From assembly GCA_022340315.1 (NCBI GenBank), contig JAJDOD010000116.1, forward strand, positions 1-37,267: a stretch of 37,267 nt of DNA. The letters run 5' to 3'. Source of the DNA: Silicimonas sp. GTDB taxonomy: Bacteria > Pseudomonadota > Alphaproteobacteria > Rhodobacterales > Rhodobacteraceae. A program made the position numbers and the translations under genes. The notes beneath the pieces are model-generated. The model searched no databases. It was not told the DNA's origin and saw only the letters and a program-made list of their open reading frames with translations. Positions 10,644-19,213 of this stretch are shown here, piece after piece. Within the stretch, counting starts at the first letter, position 1, and every line of letters begins with the position of its first letter.

Positions 10644-11063
10644 TTATTCCGGATCGTCGCCCAGCCGTCGCAAGGATTTGACCTCGGACCGCCGCCGCTT
10701 CTCTGCAAGCCGCTTGCGCTTCTGACTGGCCGAGACCTTGGTCTTTATGCGCGGCTTTGGCTTGACGCTGGCACGGAGGATCATGTCAGCGAGACGCTCA
10801 CGCGCAATCTCGCGGTTGCGCGCCTGGCTGCGCGCCTCGGACACCTGCACGACCAACGCTCCATCCTTCGTCCAGCGCCGCCCGGCGATGCGCTTGAGAC
10901 GCCGCTTGACCGGCTCGGGCAGGTTGGGCGACCGCTCGGCCTCGAACCTGAGTTCGACCGCCGTCGCGACCTTGTTCACGTTCTGCCCGCCAGGTCCGCT
11001 CGAGCGTACGAACTGCTCAGTCAACTCCCAGTCTTCGATGGTTATCTCGGGCGTAATCCGCAT
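10644..11063 (-). CDS. arfB: Alternative ribosome-rescue factor / peptidyl-tRNA hydrolase ArfB
   Basis: GGQ motif in RSSGPGGQNVNKVATAVELRF and basic C-tail (KPKPRIKTKVSASQKRKRLAEKRRRSEVK). Start at MRITPEITIEDWEL. Confidence 0.92.
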   Translation of the reverse strand: MRITPEITIEDWELTEQFVRSSGPGGQNVNKVATAVELRFEAERSPNLPEPVKRRLKRIAGRRWTKDGALVVQVSEARSQARNREIARERLADMILRASVKPKPRIKTKVSASQKRKRLAEKRRRSEVKSLRRLGDDPE

Positions 11064-11166
11064 ACCGACTTTTGGCCCGGCGCGGTATGTGTTGGCAACC
11101 AACTCTGAAAACACTCGGCCACCGACAGCGTGGCGGCAAACGAGGAGGAAACATACGGCAGGCGGC

Positions 11167-12207
11167 CTAGCCGGTCTCAACCGTCACGGCGTCATCTCTG
11201 CCCGCCGCCGCCTTCAATGCATCAACCACCGCGATATTCCGCAACCCGTCCCGCGCGCTCACAAGAGGCGCGCTTTCCTTGGCGATCACATCAAGGAAAT
11301 GCAGCAGCTGGGCCTCAACCGGATCACGTGCCTCAACCTCGATCCTCTCGCGGTCCATCGGCGACCACCAACTCTGTTCCCCGGCATGGCTCCAGACCGT
11401 CAGATCCGGCAAGGACAGCGACCCGCCCGTGCCGGCCAGAAGGTAGCAGGACTGGTCGCATTTCGGGTAAACCGGGTTCTCGCCCGACGTCATCTCCCAA
11501 CTCCACGGTGCCGAGACGGTATCGCAGATGGACACCGTGCCGAGAGCGCCGCTGGCAAAGGTCAGGACAGCCGCAGCCGTATCTTCCACATCGAAACCGC
11601 GGACCGCGCTGCTCTCGACCGCTTTCACCGACCGCACCGGACCGCAGAGATGCTGCAGCAGATCGACGTCGTGGATAAGGTTGATATAACTCGGCCCTGC
11701 CCCTGCCTGCCTCCGCCACGCGGCCTGGAAGTAGTCGGCCGGCTTGTGAAGCCAGAAAAGCGCGTTTGCCGCCACCAACCGCCCAAGCCGCCCGCTCTCG
11801 ATCACCGACTTCGCCGCCTTGATGACCTCAGAGTGTCGCCTGTGATGCCCCACCAGAAGCGGAACACCGGTCGCCTCGGAAAGCTCCACCAAACGGCGGG
11901 CGGCGTCCGCCGTATCTGCCAGCGGCTTCTCGACAAGGACCGGAATTTCTGCCTCGAGACACACTGCTCCATGTTCGAGGTGCAGGGTATTGGGCGACGC
12001 GACGATCACGCCATCTGGATGCACCACCTCAAGGCAATCTTCGAGAGCCCCGAAAAACGGCACGTGCAGCTCTCCCGCCAATGCTTGAGCGGCAGGCGAC
12101 GGATCGACGATGGCAGCCAGTTGCGCATGAGACTGGACCAGGGCGATATGCGTCCGCCCGATAAGCCCGGCCCCGACAACCACGATTTTCAACTGGCTCC
12201 CTGCCAT
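11167..12207 (-). CDS. Gfo/Idh/MocA family oxidoreductase
   Basis: N-terminal Rossmann IVVVGAGLIGRTHIALVQ; EKPLADTADAARRLVE; VGHHRRH. Confidence 0.9.
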   Translation of the reverse strand: MAGSQLKIVVVGAGLIGRTHIALVQSHAQLAAIVDPSPAAQALAGELHVPFFGALEDCLEVVHPDGVIVASPNTLHLEHGAVCLEAEIPVLVEKPLADTADAARRLVELSEATGVPLLVGHHRRHSEVIKAAKSVIESGRLGRLVAANALFWLHKPADYFQAAWRRQAGAGPSYINLIHDVDLLQHLCGPVRSVKAVESSAVRGFDVEDTAAAVLTFASGALGTVSICDTVSAPWSWEMTSGENPVYPKCDQSCYLLAGTGGSLSLPDLTVWSHAGEQSWWSPMDRERIEVEARDPVEAQLLHFLDVIAKESAPLVSARDGLRNIAVVDALKAAAGRDDAVTVETG

Positions 12208-12333
12208 GTCCTGCAGCCCCCCGTCCCGATCGCGCAAAGCCGCCGCACAATGGGCCCCGGTGCCCGGATGTCAAGAACCGGTGCACGGCACCCTATCGAC
12301 GGGGCTCGGAGTCACTAGGCATGAAGAAAGTTG

Positions 12334-12410
12334 TGGCGCGCTGGGGAGGATTCGAACCCCCGACCCCTTGATTCGTAGTCAAGTACTCTATCCAGCTGAG
12401 CTACCAGCGC
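12334..12410 (-). tRNA. tRNA-Arg (anticodon ACG)
   Basis: Minus strand GCGCTGGTAGCTCAGCTGGATAGAGTACTTGACTACGAATCAAGGGGTCGGGGGTTCGAATCCTCCCCAGCGCGCCA: perfect 7-bp acceptor stem, anticodon stem CTTGA/TCAAG with loop CTACGAA, encoded CCA. Confidence 0.96.
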
Positions 12411-12493
12411 GCGGGCAGACGGGAGATAGCGGGCAAGGTCTCCTATTGCAAGGCGGTTTTTCCGTCACCGGCAAATGCATCGCATCAGGCGCT

Positions 12494-13897
12494 TCATTCC
12501 GCCGCTTGTTCCTGGCCTATCACCGTTTTCGGCAGCTGGATCGAGAAAACCGTTCCGTCCGCGCCAGTCTCCTTCAGGGTCAGCGCACCGCCGTGACCGC
12601 GAACAAGCTCGGCGGCGATTACAAGGCCAAGTCCGGCGCCGCCCTTGCTGGCAGCCCCCTGGAAAGGTTTGAATAAATATTCCTTCGCCCGCTGCGGAAG
12701 TCCAGGCCCGGTGTCCGCCACTTCAATCCACCATTCACGGTCGCTCTCGCCCGCCGTAATCGTCACCTCGCCCGGCTGGCGCGAAGCCGAGATCGCCTGC
12801 CGCGCATTCCGCACGAGGTTGGAAAGCACGCGGTAGATCTGCTCGGCGTCACCCCGGATCATCATGCCAGGCGGAACATCGCAATCGAACCGAACCGGTT
12901 CGCTGCCCACCGCCAACTGCTCGCCGTCGATGACATCCTGCGCAATCGACGCAAGCGGGATCAGTGCAAGCGCCGGTGGCGGCTCCTCGGCCTTGCCGAA
13001 CGCAAGCGTGCGCTCGCACAGGTTCACCGCGCGCCCGATCGAATTCATCAACTTGGGTGCCATCCGGGCCACGACCGGGTCATCGCTGCGCTCGATCCGG
13101 TCGGCGAATAGCTGGGCGGTGGTCAGGATGTTCCTCAGATCATGACTGATCTTGGCCACCGCACTTCCCAATGCCGCCAGCCGTTCCCGCTGTTTCAGCA
13201 GCGAGGTCAGGTCGCTCTGCATCGACTTCAGCGCCTGTTCGGCCTCGGCCAATTCCCGAACCTTGGCACTGGGCGAAATGATGCGGCGCGCATCGTCGGG
13301 TGCGGCGGCATAGGACTTCATGGCCGAGACCACACCCTTGATTGGACGCACGAGGAAGTAACGGACGGCAAAAAAGAGCAGCGTCGCGGTGAAGATCGAG
13401 ATGACTGCCGATAGGACCAGGATGCGGATGCCGTAGTCCAGCATTGCGGCCCGCAGGGGCTCGGTCGGCATGGTGATCTCGATCAGCAATCCCGCGTCCT
13501 GCGCCGGTGTCCCGATGACGCGGACAACTTCCGCGTTCGGGTTCAGCATCCGCTTCAGGGCATCCGCAATAAGCGTGCCAGCGGACGGATCGCGCAAATC
13601 GAATGTTTCTTCAACCGGGCGCGGCATGTCTGACGACAGCACAAGCTGACGAACCTCGTCACGCCGCAGGACCACGTTGAAGACCCCCGCGTTCTTGAGA
13701 AGCTCGTACTCCAGTTCGGGCTCGATCATGTCGTCGGCCAGAAGCGACAGCGAGGCGATCTGCGCGCGTTCCAGGCGATTTATCATGTAGTCCTGCCGGA
13801 AGCGCGCGATCGAGGGCACGAAGATGAACACTTCGGCCAGCATCACGAAGAGGATCGTGAGTACCAGGAAGCGGCCGGATAGTGTGTTCGTGAACAT
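12494..13897 (-). CDS. Membrane sensor histidine kinase
   Basis: Two hydrophobic segments, linker LVRPIKGVVSAMKSY, H-box AKISHDLRNILTTAQ, N-box NLVRNARQAI, G-boxes ADTGPGLP and GGAGLGLVIA. Start at MFTNTLSGRFLVLTILFV. Confidence 0.92.
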   Translation of the reverse strand: MFTNTLSGRFLVLTILFVMLAEVFIFVPSIARFRQDYMINRLERAQIASLSLLADDMIEPELEYELLKNAGVFNVVLRRDEVRQLVLSSDMPRPVEETFDLRDPSAGTLIADALKRMLNPNAEVVRVIGTPAQDAGLLIEITMPTEPLRAAMLDYGIRILVLSAVISIFTATLLFFAVRYFLVRPIKGVVSAMKSYAAAPDDARRIISPSAKVRELAEAEQALKSMQSDLTSLLKQRERLAALGSAVAKISHDLRNILTTAQLFADRIERSDDPVVARMAPKLMNSIGRAVNLCERTLAFGKAEEPPPALALIPLASIAQDVIDGEQLAVGSEPVRFDCDVPPGMMIRGDAEQIYRVLSNLVRNARQAISASRQPGEVTITAGESDREWWIEVADTGPGLPQRAKEYLFKPFQGAASKGGAGLGLVIAAELVRGHGGALTLKETGADGTVFSIQLPKTVIGQEQAAE

Positions 13898-13905
13898 GGG
13901 TCCTC

Positions 13906-15327
13906 TTAAGGAAGAAAGCGCTGCACGAAGCCTACGACCTTCTTCACGTTTGGATTCGCGAAAAGTTTCGGCCCGAAATAGGCGCCCGCCGCGCGCTTGT
14001 TGATCTCGCCGAGCGTCGGATAGGGCGCGACCATGTTCGCCACGGCCCCCATCTTCATCTTGTTCGCGATCGCCAGCGCCCACACGCCGATCAGGTCGCC
14101 CGCATTTTCACCCACGATCGTCACGCCGATCGGCTTTCCCGCGAAAACCATCACCTTGATGAAGCCTTCGGTATTGCCTGACGCAATGGCCCGGTCGTTG
14201 CCGGAATAGTCGAAACGGACCGTGGTGATGGAACCCTTGCCGTGTTTTCGGACTGCCTCGGCCTCCGTCAGCCCGATCTGTGCCAGTTCGGGATCGGTAT
14301 AGGTGACCCAGGGGACGTGTTCGGTGCGCGCCTTCGATGGCAAACCAAAAAGCATCGAGCGGATCACGACACCTGCATGATAGCCGGCAACATGGGTGAA
14401 CTGCAGCCCGCCTGCCGCATCGCCCACCGCATAGACCCGCCGGTTGGAAACCGAGCGCATACCGGCGTTCACCTTGACGCCTTGCTTGGTGAAGCCGACC
14501 CCTGCCTTGTCGAGATCGAGCTTTCGAAGATTAACCTTCCGGCCCACCGCCACCAGAACGTGGCTACCTTTGAAAGTGCCGTTCGTCGTCTCGATTGTAA
14601 TGACCTTGCCGCGCTTCGAGATCTGCTTTGCCATCGCACCTTCGACGATCTCAACGCCCTCGGCCCGCAATTTCTCGACGACCACGGCAGCCGCCTCCGG
14701 ATCGTCTCGGCCCAGCGCCTTGGCACCTTCGATCACAGTTACCTTCGACCCAAGCCGGATGTGTGCCTGCGCCATCTCCATTCCGATTGGCCCGCCGCCG
14801 ATGATCAGCAGGTGGTCGGGTTTCTCACGCAGATCGAAGATGTTCTCGTTTGTGAAGTGCTCAACCTTCTCGATACCGGGGATCGGCGGAACCAGAGGCG
14901 ACGACCCCGTGGCGATCACGATACGGCGCGCCTCGATCACGTGCTTGCCCGCCTTCACCTCCCGCTCGTTCAGGAAGCTGCCATAAGCCCGGATGACCCG
15001 CACGCCGAGGCTCTCGAAGCGCTTCTGGCTGTCATGCGGCGCAATGGCCGCGATGGCCTTTGCCACGTGTTCCTTGGCGGCCGCATAATCGACCTTCGGC
15101 TTGACCGGGGTGACGCCAAAAGGTTCGCCCGTCGTCATGGCATGGGCATGCTTTCCCGCCGCAATCAGGGCTTTTGACGGTACGCATCCAAAATTCAGAC
15201 AATCGCCGCCCATCTTGCGGCCTTCCAGCAGAACGACGCTCGCCCCCATCTGAACCGCGCCAGCGGCGACCGACAGCCCCCCGGACCCGGCACCGATCAC
15301 CAGAACATCTGTCTTGATACGCTCCAT
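13906..15327 (-). CDS. FAD-dependent pyridine-nucleotide disulfide oxidoreductase (MerA/Lpd-like, probably not a true mercuric reductase)
   Basis: VIGAGSGGLSVAAGAVQMGA, redox CxxxxC in GGDCLNFGCVPSKALI, IIGGGPIGMEMAQ, AVGDAAGG. No HMA domain and no C-terminal vicinal cysteines. Confidence 0.9.
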   Translation of the reverse strand: MERIKTDVLVIGAGSGGLSVAAGAVQMGASVVLLEGRKMGGDCLNFGCVPSKALIAAGKHAHAMTTGEPFGVTPVKPKVDYAAAKEHVAKAIAAIAPHDSQKRFESLGVRVIRAYGSFLNEREVKAGKHVIEARRIVIATGSSPLVPPIPGIEKVEHFTNENIFDLREKPDHLLIIGGGPIGMEMAQAHIRLGSKVTVIEGAKALGRDDPEAAAVVVEKLRAEGVEIVEGAMAKQISKRGKVITIETTNGTFKGSHVLVAVGRKVNLRKLDLDKAGVGFTKQGVKVNAGMRSVSNRRVYAVGDAAGGLQFTHVAGYHAGVVIRSMLFGLPSKARTEHVPWVTYTDPELAQIGLTEAEAVRKHGKGSITTVRFDYSGNDRAIASGNTEGFIKVMVFAGKPIGVTIVGENAGDLIGVWALAIANKMKMGAVANMVAPYPTLGEINKRAAGAYFGPKLFANPNVKKVVGFVQRFLP

Positions 15328-15330
15328 AAA

Positions 15331-16071
15331 TCAAAGACCTTCCTTGCCGCGAACGGCTTTCAACAGAATCGGCAAGGCGGCAAGCGCGCACAAACCAAGA
15401 ATAGGCAACAGGATATGCGGCTCGAAGATGATTGCCAAATCCGGCGTTTCGCCACGCGCGAAAACATCGCCCAACCCGGACCCGACCGAGGTGTAGACGA
15501 CCGCGCCGGGGATGATGCCCAGAAATGTCGAGATCAGGAACCGGTGAAGCGGCACGCCCAGGAAGCTCGGCAGCAGGTTGGCAATGAAAAACGGCACCGC
15601 CGGCACAAGCCGGATCAGGAATAGCATCGACCACTGGTTCTCGTCGATCCCGTCCTTGATCTTCTTGATCGTCCCATCCGAAGCTTCAAGCCTCGCACTC
15701 ATCTTCTCACCGAAGCCCATCCGCGCCGCCATGAAGATGGCCGCTGCCCCGATGGTCGCCCCCATGACGTTGAACAGGGCACCCGGGAATGTCGCGAACA
15801 GGAAACCGCCGGTCAGGGTCGCGATGGTCGCGCCTGGAAGCGAAAAGGCCACGATCACCACATAGGCTGCAATAAATCCCAGAACCGTCAGAACGTAATT
15901 GGCATCACGAAAGGCGATCAGCGCCTCGCGATTTTCGGCCAGCGCCTGGAAACTCAGGTAGTCGCGCAGCGTGAACGCCCCCACGGCGGCAACCGCGAGG
16001 ATCACAAGAAGCGGCAGCCGCTTTGCAAGCCCGCCGCTCGCCTGTGTCGGGGTCTCGGTCATATCGGCCAT
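15331..16071 (-). CDS. TVP38/TMEM64 (DedA-like) membrane protein
   Basis: Polytopic; SLPGATIATLTGGFLFATFPGALFNVMGATIGA and RLVPAVPFFIANLLPSFLGVPLHRF are family-typical. Confidence 0.9.
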   Translation of the reverse strand: MADMTETPTQASGGLAKRLPLLVILAVAAVGAFTLRDYLSFQALAENREALIAFRDANYVLTVLGFIAAYVVIVAFSLPGATIATLTGGFLFATFPGALFNVMGATIGAAAIFMAARMGFGEKMSARLEASDGTIKKIKDGIDENQWSMLFLIRLVPAVPFFIANLLPSFLGVPLHRFLISTFLGIIPGAVVYTSVGSGLGDVFARGETPDLAIIFEPHILLPILGLCALAALPILLKAVRGKEGL

Positions 16072-16375
16072 TCCAATCACTTTCTTTTCACCGGGTCCAT
16101 CGTCCGGCACCAAACATGGCACCCGTTGGCGGCGATTGTCAGGCGCATCACGCGCGAGTGAAGCCAGGTGATCTGGGGCCTGCCTGGCGCCCTGTTTCTG
16201 AAATAATTATGCGCCTTCCAACCCTCATTGGACGCAAATATTACAGTTTCCTCCTCCTCGCTCGCTTCGCCGAGGAAACTGATCCGAAGGCGTTGACTTG
16301 GCTCTGCGATCCGCTTAGAGACCGGGCTTCGGAAAAGAAGACGCCCGAATCCGGGCAACCTGACGGAGAACGCTC

Positions 16376-16516
16376 ATGTCGACGAAGCGCACATTCCAGC
16401 CCTCGAACCTCGTCCGCAAGCGGCGGCACGGGTTCCGCGCACGCATGGCGACGAAAGCGGGCCGCAAGATCCTGAACGCGCGTCGCGTGCGGGGACGCAA
16501 GAAGCTCAGCGCCTGA
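16376..16516 (+). CDS. rpmH: 50S ribosomal protein L34 (46 aa; absent from the ORF track because of its size)
   Basis: [46 protein letters not shown], preceded by GACGGAGAACGCTC and followed by rnpA. Confidence 0.98.
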   Translation: MSTKRTFQPSNLVRKRRHGFRARMATKAGRKILNARRVRGRKKLSA

Positions 16517-16584
16517 CGCGCACGAGCCTGTCGTCTGTGATGGAGCCGCCGCGGGAAACCGTCGGCGGTTTTGTCGTCTAAGCC

Positions 16585-16932
16585 ATGCAATTCCGTGACC
16601 TCACCCTCTTGCGCAAACGCGCCGACTTTCTGGCCGCCGCCGCCGCGCGCCGGGTCTCGACCGCTGCATTCACTTTGCAATACCGAAGGCGCGCCGGCGA
16701 TGAGGCCGAAGGCATTCGCGTCGGGTTCACGTGTTCGAAGAAGGTCGGCAATGCCGTGGCCCGCAACCGCGCCAAGCGACGCCTCAGGGAAATCGCCCGA
16801 CTGACCTTGCCCGAACATGGGCGTTCGGGCTTCGACTATGTTCTGATCGGTCGCCGCGACAGCACCGCCGCTCGCGAATTCGCGGACCTTCAGCAAGACC
16901 TCCGCGACGCGCTCACAAAGGCACATCCTTGA
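16585..16932 (+). CDS. rnpA: Ribonuclease P protein component
   Basis: [28 protein letters not shown] signature; position between rpmH and yidD. Confidence 0.96.
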   Translation: MQFRDLTLLRKRADFLAAAAARRVSTAAFTLQYRRRAGDEAEGIRVGFTCSKKVGNAVARNRAKRRLREIARLTLPEHGRSGFDYVLIGRRDSTAAREFADLQQDLRDALTKAHP

Positions 16933-17150
16933 GTCCGGCCGCGCACATCGTCGCGCTTCCGGTACGCGCCTACCGCCTGATCTTCAGCCCCTGGGTCGGC
17001 CATAACTGCCGCTACCTGCCCACCTGCTCTGCCTATGCGCTGGAGGCGCTTGAGAAGCACGGAGCGCTGAAAGGTGGCTGGCTCGCTGCCCGGCGGATTC
17101 TCCGCTGTCACCCCTGGGGCAACAGCGGCGTCGATAACGTCCCAGACTGA
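16929..17150 (+). CDS. yidD: Membrane protein insertion efficiency factor YidD
   Basis: TTG start overlapping the rnpA stop (TTGA); [51 protein letters not shown] is diagnostic. Confidence 0.93.
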   Translation: MSPAAHIVALPVRAYRLIFSPWVGHNCRYLPTCSAYALEALEKHGALKGGWLAARRILRCHPWGNSGVDNVPD

Positions 17151-17227
17151 TCGCGCCTCTGCAATTCTGCACAACCGGCATCGCGTTGACCTTCCGGCCA
17201 ACTGAACCAGCTTTGTCGGGACAACCG

Positions 17228-18106
17228 ATGACAGGATCCGAAATGCCCGACACCTACTCGCCGCCCGACGTCTGGACCTGGGAAAGAGAGAACGGCGGCC
17301 AATTCGCCAAGACCAACCGGCCCGTCGCAGGTGCAACACATGACAAGGAGTTGCCGGTCGGCAGGCACCCATTTCAGCTCTATTCGCAGGGAACGCCCAA
17401 CGGTGTGAAAGTCACCGTGCTTCTCGAGGAACTTCTCGCCGCCGGCGAGGCAGGCGCCGAGTACGACGCCTGGCTGATCCGCATCGGCAACGGCGACCAG
17501 TTTGGGTCGGGCTTCGTCGAGATCAACCCGAATTCCAAGATACCCGCGCTTGTCGACCGGTCTGGCGAATCCCCGGTCCGCGTCTTCGAATCCGGCGCTA
17601 TTCTTCTGCATCTCGCCGAGAAGTTCCGCAGATTCCTCGGTCCCGCCGAAGACCGTCCGGAGATGCTTTCCTGGCTTTTCTGGCAGATGGGCAGCGCACC
17701 CTACCTTGGTGGTGGCTTCGGTCATTTCTACCACTATGCTCCCGAGAGGTGGGAATACCCAATCAGCCGCTACGCGATGGAAGCGAAGCGGCAACTCGAC
17801 GTCCTCGACCGACACCTCGTAGGACGACAATACATGGTCGCGGACGAGTTCACGATCGCTGACATGGCGATCTGGCCCTGGTACGGGCAACTGGCGCTCG
17901 GGCGGCTCTACAATGCCGGCACGTTCCTCGATGTCGAAAGCTATGAAAACGTCCTTCGCTGGGCCAGAGCCATCGACGCTCGCCCGGCAGTTCAACGCGG
18001 CCGCATGGTGAACCGGCTCTCTGGCGAGCCGTCGACGCAGCTTCGCGAGCGCCACGATGCGCGCGATTTCGACACGAAAACCCAGGATAGGATCGGGCAG
18101 GACTAG
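17228..18106 (+). CDS. yghU: Glutathione-dependent disulfide-bond oxidoreductase (YghU-type GST)
   Basis: TYSPPDVWTWERENGGQFAKTNRPVAGATHDKELPVGRHPFQLYSQGTPNGVKVTVLLEELL is typical of YghU. Confidence 0.92.
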   Translation: MTGSEMPDTYSPPDVWTWERENGGQFAKTNRPVAGATHDKELPVGRHPFQLYSQGTPNGVKVTVLLEELLAAGEAGAEYDAWLIRIGNGDQFGSGFVEINPNSKIPALVDRSGESPVRVFESGAILLHLAEKFRRFLGPAEDRPEMLSWLFWQMGSAPYLGGGFGHFYHYAPERWEYPISRYAMEAKRQLDVLDRHLVGRQYMVADEFTIADMAIWPWYGQLALGRLYNAGTFLDVESYENVLRWARAIDARPAVQRGRMVNRLSGEPSTQLRERHDARDFDTKTQDRIGQD

Positions 18107-18159
18107 CTGTCGGACGCGTATGTTGCAGGGCCATTCATTAAAAGTGTTTCCTGCGAAGT

Positions 18160-18222
18160 ACCGCCGCGCACCGATGTCGGCACCGACGTAATACCGACGT
18201 TATACCGACGTAATACCGACGT
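18160..18222 (+). repeat. 11-bp-period tandem repeat, copy 1 (upstream of ttcA)
   Basis: ACCGCCGCGC-ACCGATGTCGGC-ACCGACGTAAT-ACCGACGTTAT-ACCGACGTAAT-ACCGACGT. The 11-mers are at 18182-18192, 18193-18203 and 18204-18214, with a partial at 18215-18222. Confidence 0.95.
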
Positions 18223-18329
18223 GCCGTTTTCCGCATTCTTTGGGCCCTGTCACGACAGTACGCGGGCCTAACCCGATCTTCATCGCGGTCTCGCTTGCCC
18301 GAAACCCCGGAAGCGATTACTCCGGCTTC

Positions 18330-19169
18330 ATGCTCGACGATGGCGACGATATTCACCCGCTCTTCAAGGGCGCACCCGCTTCGACGGAGTTCAAGAAGCT
18401 CCGCAAGCGGATCGTGCGCAATGTCCGCGAAGCCATCGAGCACTATGGCATGATCGACCGAAGCGCACCTCCGGCGCGATGGCTCGTCTGCCTCTCGGGC
18501 GGCAAGGACAGCTACACCTTGCTTGCCGCGCTCTACGAGTTGAAGTGGCGCGGCCTTTTGCCCGTGGATCTTCTCGCCTGCAATCTCGACCAGGGCCAGC
18601 CCGGTTTCCCGGCAACCGTACTTCCAGAGTTCCTGCAGAAGATGGGCGTACCGCACCGGATCGAGTACCAGGACACCTATTCCATCGTCACCGACAAGGT
18701 GCCCGCCGGCCGGACCTATTGCGCACTCTGCTCGCGGCTCCGGCGCGGTCACCTTTACCGGGTGGCGCGCGAGGAAGGCTGTTCGGCGGTGGTTCTTGGG
18801 CACCATCGGGACGACATCCTCGAAACCTTTTTCATGAACCTCTTTCACGGCGGAAGGCTGGCCACCATGCCACCGAAACTGGTGAACGAGGAAGGCGATC
18901 TTTTCCTCTATCGCCCGCTCGCGCATGTCGCCGAGGCGGACTGTGAAAAGTTCGCAAGGTCAATGAACTACCCGATCATTCCCTGCGATCTCTGCGGCAG
19001 CCAGGACGGGCTTCAGCGCCAGCAGGTAAAGGCCATCCTCGACGGCTGGGAGAAGAACGCGCCGGGGCGTCGGCAGGTGATGTTCCGGGCGCTGATGAAC
19101 GCCCGGCCGTCTCACCTGCTCGACCCCAAGCTCTTCGATTTCGCGGCTCTTGACCTGAAGCGGCCTTAA
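18330..19169 (+). CDS. ttcA: tRNA 2-thiocytidine biosynthesis protein TtcA
   Basis: PP-loop [47 protein letters not shown]. Start chosen at [12 protein letters not shown]. Confidence 0.93.
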   Translation: MLDDGDDIHPLFKGAPASTEFKKLRKRIVRNVREAIEHYGMIDRSAPPARWLVCLSGGKDSYTLLAALYELKWRGLLPVDLLACNLDQGQPGFPATVLPEFLQKMGVPHRIEYQDTYSIVTDKVPAGRTYCALCSRLRRGHLYRVAREEGCSAVVLGHHRDDILETFFMNLFHGGRLATMPPKLVNEEGDLFLYRPLAHVAEADCEKFARSMNYPIIPCDLCGSQDGLQRQQVKAILDGWEKNAPGRRQVMFRALMNARPSHLLDPKLFDFAALDLKRP

Positions 19170-19213
19170 CCTCTTGGTATTCCGTCGCTGATAAGCCGCA
19201 TTCCAATCGCGGA

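Noticed and set aside
10738-12318. 526-aa plus-strand ORF opposite arfB and the Gfo/Idh/MocA gene
   Set aside because: Spans two antisense genes and their spacer; low-complexity basic composition typical of spurious ORFs.
13906-15327. Mercuric reductase (merA) call
   Set aside because: The CxxxxC flavoprotein core is present, but there is no N-terminal HMA domain, no C-terminal CC pair and no mer genes nearby; a generic disulfide reductase label is safer.
17108-18055. 315-aa minus-strand ORF opposite yghU
   Set aside because: Shadow ORF; yghU on the plus strand has strong family motifs.
18160-18222. CRISPR array
   Set aside because: 11-bp contiguous repeats without spacers and no cas genes; incompatible with CRISPR.
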